Below, one piece after another: positions 61,664-64,000 of a DNA stretch of 64,000 nt. The notes under the pieces were generated by a model, which had not been told where the DNA came from, did not search any database, and was given only the letters and a program-made list of their open reading frames with translations. Source of the DNA: Tetragonia tetragonoides. Lineage: Eukaryota; Streptophyta; Magnoliopsida; Caryophyllales; Aizoaceae. A program made the position numbers and the translations under genes. The stretch spans positions 19,812,001-19,876,000 of the forward strand of contig CM076148.1 of the NCBI GenBank assembly GCA_038025085.1, given 5' to 3'. Positions within the stretch are counted from its first letter, which is position 1. Each line of letters opens with the position of its first letter.

Positions 61664-61790
61664 ATGCAGACTTGAGGATTCTTCAATTTGAGAAGGGAAT
61701 TCAAAAGCTACAACAAACTGCTTCTTGCAGACAATCAGCTCTAATTCCTTCATTTTTCAATAAAGTTGTTCAGTTTGATTATTTCATAAG
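61664..61790 (+). pseudogene. Captured exon candidate in the Helitron (second)
   Basis: It has an acceptor (tttctag) and an open frame in the phase left by the 60290-60369 exon, with a helical, charged segment (FEKGIQKLQQTASCRQSAL). The donor 'ataag|gtccaa' is weak. Family unknown. Confidence 0.35.
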
Positions 61791-62869
61791 GTCCAACATT
61801 AAATTGGTTTTATTATTTATCATGGTTGACTTTGAATGGTTGTGGTTTATTGTTTGTGGTTTGTTAAAGTAGACTGGGCTGTGCTCTGAGAATTGCTAAC
61901 TTTGTCAGGTAACAACCATGTGTTCTTTTTTAAGGTATTCAGCTTCAATGATCTGCAAAGTGATTGTAGACCGGTTCTGCGTATATCTCTATTACTAGAG
62001 GAGTAAAGCTGCAACTCAAACTCTTCTACATCGTGCACAACTTAGTGGAGAGATGTATTGTGCCTTTGCCACTTGAATGGAGCTTATAATGTAAGAGGAG
62101 CGACTTATGATGGATGATAATTTCTAAGCGTGATAAAAAACTTTTGTATATAAGGAGTGATCTTGATTTGCCATCCCTTTCATTCACTCTGAGTGGTTTA
62201 ATCTGTTGTATCATTGTTCTTTAGTTATTATCCCTCTGATTCCATTTTTCTTTTTCAGTCTAATCCTCCAGTTGGTGTCCTAATCATTTCCTTTTAGTTA
62301 TGGTGGAAAAGCTTGCCTTTCAGTGACAGAAAAGCTTGCCTTTCAGTGACACACAAGATTCGACTATTAGTTTTGTACCTAGAATGTAAACTTTTGGGCT
62401 TAGGCTTAAGTTGTTGTCTATTACTTTGTGATAGACAGTGTGAACTGATATTTTTCTCCATCTTAGTTATTGATATATGTTCTATCTCAATTACTGGTTA
62501 TTGTGATGGTTTCTCTTATAATTAGCTATTTATATATGCACTTATCATCGAACAGAGTTAGCTGAAGTTGTGATAGAGAACATAGATGTTGGTAACACTA
62601 AAGATCGATTATTTTGGATGTGAAGTATGGTGCTGCTTGCCTAACACTATGAGTGATAAAAAAACAGCGGGACATGAACCATATTGTCAAATACCGCCTG
62701 AATTTTTTTTTGACAACAACCAAAACAAAGGACAACATAGCTACCAAGATAAACACGAATCAGACAACAATATGAACGTAGCACCATCATAAAAACCAAA
62801 AAAAAAAAAATGACGAAAAAAACACCAAAAAACGACAAAGCCCGTGGATCGCACGGGCATACACACTAG

Positions 62870-64000
62870 TGAGTTTAATTAGACTAGAGAAAATGGATAC
62901 CATACCGAGGAAATGGATACCATACCTCTAGAAGAGATCAAAAGAAAAATAGACAAAAAGATAGAAAAAATGATTATAGAGGAAGAAAGCAATGAAGTTG
63001 GAGAAGAAGTTATGGAAAAACCATTTGAAAATAACTTTGTAAACAGCCTAATACCAAAACCAGAAAATTTTGGAGAGTCCTCTAATAATAATTATACCAG
63101 AAGTAGAACTATCCCTCAAAAAACTAGTGATTTTGGCTTTAAGTTTATGCAAAATCCACAGGTTAAAGAATAGGTAAATCTTCAACCTATTAGCCAAATT
63201 GGATATATGTTAAACCTAGATGGTGTAAGAAATAGGGAAGAAGTATTTGAACAATGGAAAAAGAGTATGAATAGTGTACTCAACCTAAACACCACATGGA
63301 CTTTAGAAAATTTCCTAAATTATCTTGGACATAGTTTTTCTGGCACTATAGCTGACTGGTATGACATAATAACCGAAGTTACACAAATTGCGTTAAAAAA
63401 CATAGCAACTCCTAGTGAAATGTTTAAAACATTATGCAAATCCATACATGATGAATTTATTGGAACTAAATCAGATTAAGACGAAAAGATTAAAGAGTGG
63501 CAAAGAAAACTTATCAATCTTAGCATATATGATATGAAATATGTTGACAACTACCTTGAATAGTTTAGCCAATATTATTATAAAATTTGGTCGTATTGAA
63601 ACAAATCTTGATATGTTCTATGATAAATTATCTTATCCTATGAATACATTAATCAATGAAAAATATAAAGAATGGAGTGACAAGTAAAATGTCATGGATA
63701 CACCGGTAGTAAGAATTTTATATCTAAGGAAGTGTATTAATGACCAGTGTCTAGATATCCAAAAACACCATAAAATAAAAAAACAATTCCTGCTATGTTG
63801 GGATACTCCAAACCAATGGGGTTATGACCTTGAAAAAAGAAGACGGAAAAAGTTCTATAAGAAAAAACATTTCAATAAACAAAGGGGCGAGAAATATAAA
63901 AGAAAATATTAGAAGAAACCTCATCCCAATACTAGAAGATTTTTTAGAAAATCAGCATATTGTCCTAAAGAAAAATCTAATTGTAAATGTTGGTCATGTG
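62870..64000 (+). pseudogene. Endogenous pararetrovirus: coat protein, central and C-terminal part (runs off the window)
   Basis: A Lys/Glu-rich stretch (62913-63173) leads to a core with 'REEVFEQWKKSMNSVLNL' and 'FSGTIADWYDI' (63225-63380), like the conserved core of Caulimoviridae coat proteins. A Lys/Arg-rich tail follows (KRRRKKFYKKKHFNK, about 63830), and then the start of a zinc knuckle (C-K-C-W-S-C, 63981-63998) at the edge. Stops occur at 63171, 63477 and 63560, and a frameshift follows, so the gene is dead. A near-exact 20-bp tandem duplication lies at about 62886-62925. Confidence 0.75.

Larger units (their letters stand above)
56469..62869 (+). mobile_element. Helitron, 6.4 kb, inserted in the pararetrovirus
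   Basis: It starts TCTAATATAATTAG after an A and ends CTAG before a T, the A|T insertion rule of Helitrons. The 3' hairpin has a 7-bp perfect stem (GCCCGTG at 62840-62846, CACGGGC at 62852-62858) seven bases before CTAG. Viral sequence with matching composition lies on both sides, and the coat frame resumes in register. No Rep/helicase was seen, so it is non-autonomous. It carries host-like exon candidates. Confidence 0.82.

Overview
The window is nuclear DNA of a flowering plant, most likely a eudicot. It is AT-rich, has spliced genes with GT-AG introns, and is dense in plant transposable elements. The species cannot be read from the sequence. Only one host gene is clearly intact.

The centre (about 50252 down to 14163, minus strand) is one ABC transporter gene of the ABCC/MRP subfamily. 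I could place all 26 coding exons by hand. Their lengths add to 4524 nt, every junction keeps frame, and the predicted protein is 1507 residues with the order TMD0-L0-TMD1-NBD1-TMD2-NBD2. It most resembles the ABCC1/2/11/12 clade and, from recalled sequence, ABCC12. It would be a membrane pump (vacuolar in related proteins) for conjugated or bulky organic anions. The gene spans 36 kb because its introns hold many insertions: about ten LINE pieces, a tRNA-derived SINE, several MITEs and a MULE-like fold-back element.

The left flank (1-13340) holds a broken transposon-associated gene, a decayed Ty3/gypsy gag, two long microsatellites, a 1.9-kb TIR element containing a large inverted repeat, and a young Ty1/copia element (7639-13340). 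The copia element has LTRs with no visible difference and a perfect 5-bp target duplication, but its gag-pol carries at least four lesions.

The right flank (51391-64000) starts with a 3.5-kb block bounded by short inverted repeats, close upstream of the transporter promoter. Next comes a decayed endogenous pararetrovirus (Caulimoviridae-like: primer site, coiled-coil protein, coat protein). It is split by a 6.4-kb Helitron (56469-62869) that appears to carry exons of a host gene. The viral copy runs off the window end.

The most interesting pattern is the LINE/SINE system inside the transporter introns. The SINE, most LINE tails and a 15-bp tail-only insertion share one 3' terminus (TTATCT followed by A's). 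This suggests that one LINE machinery mobilised all of them in this locus.
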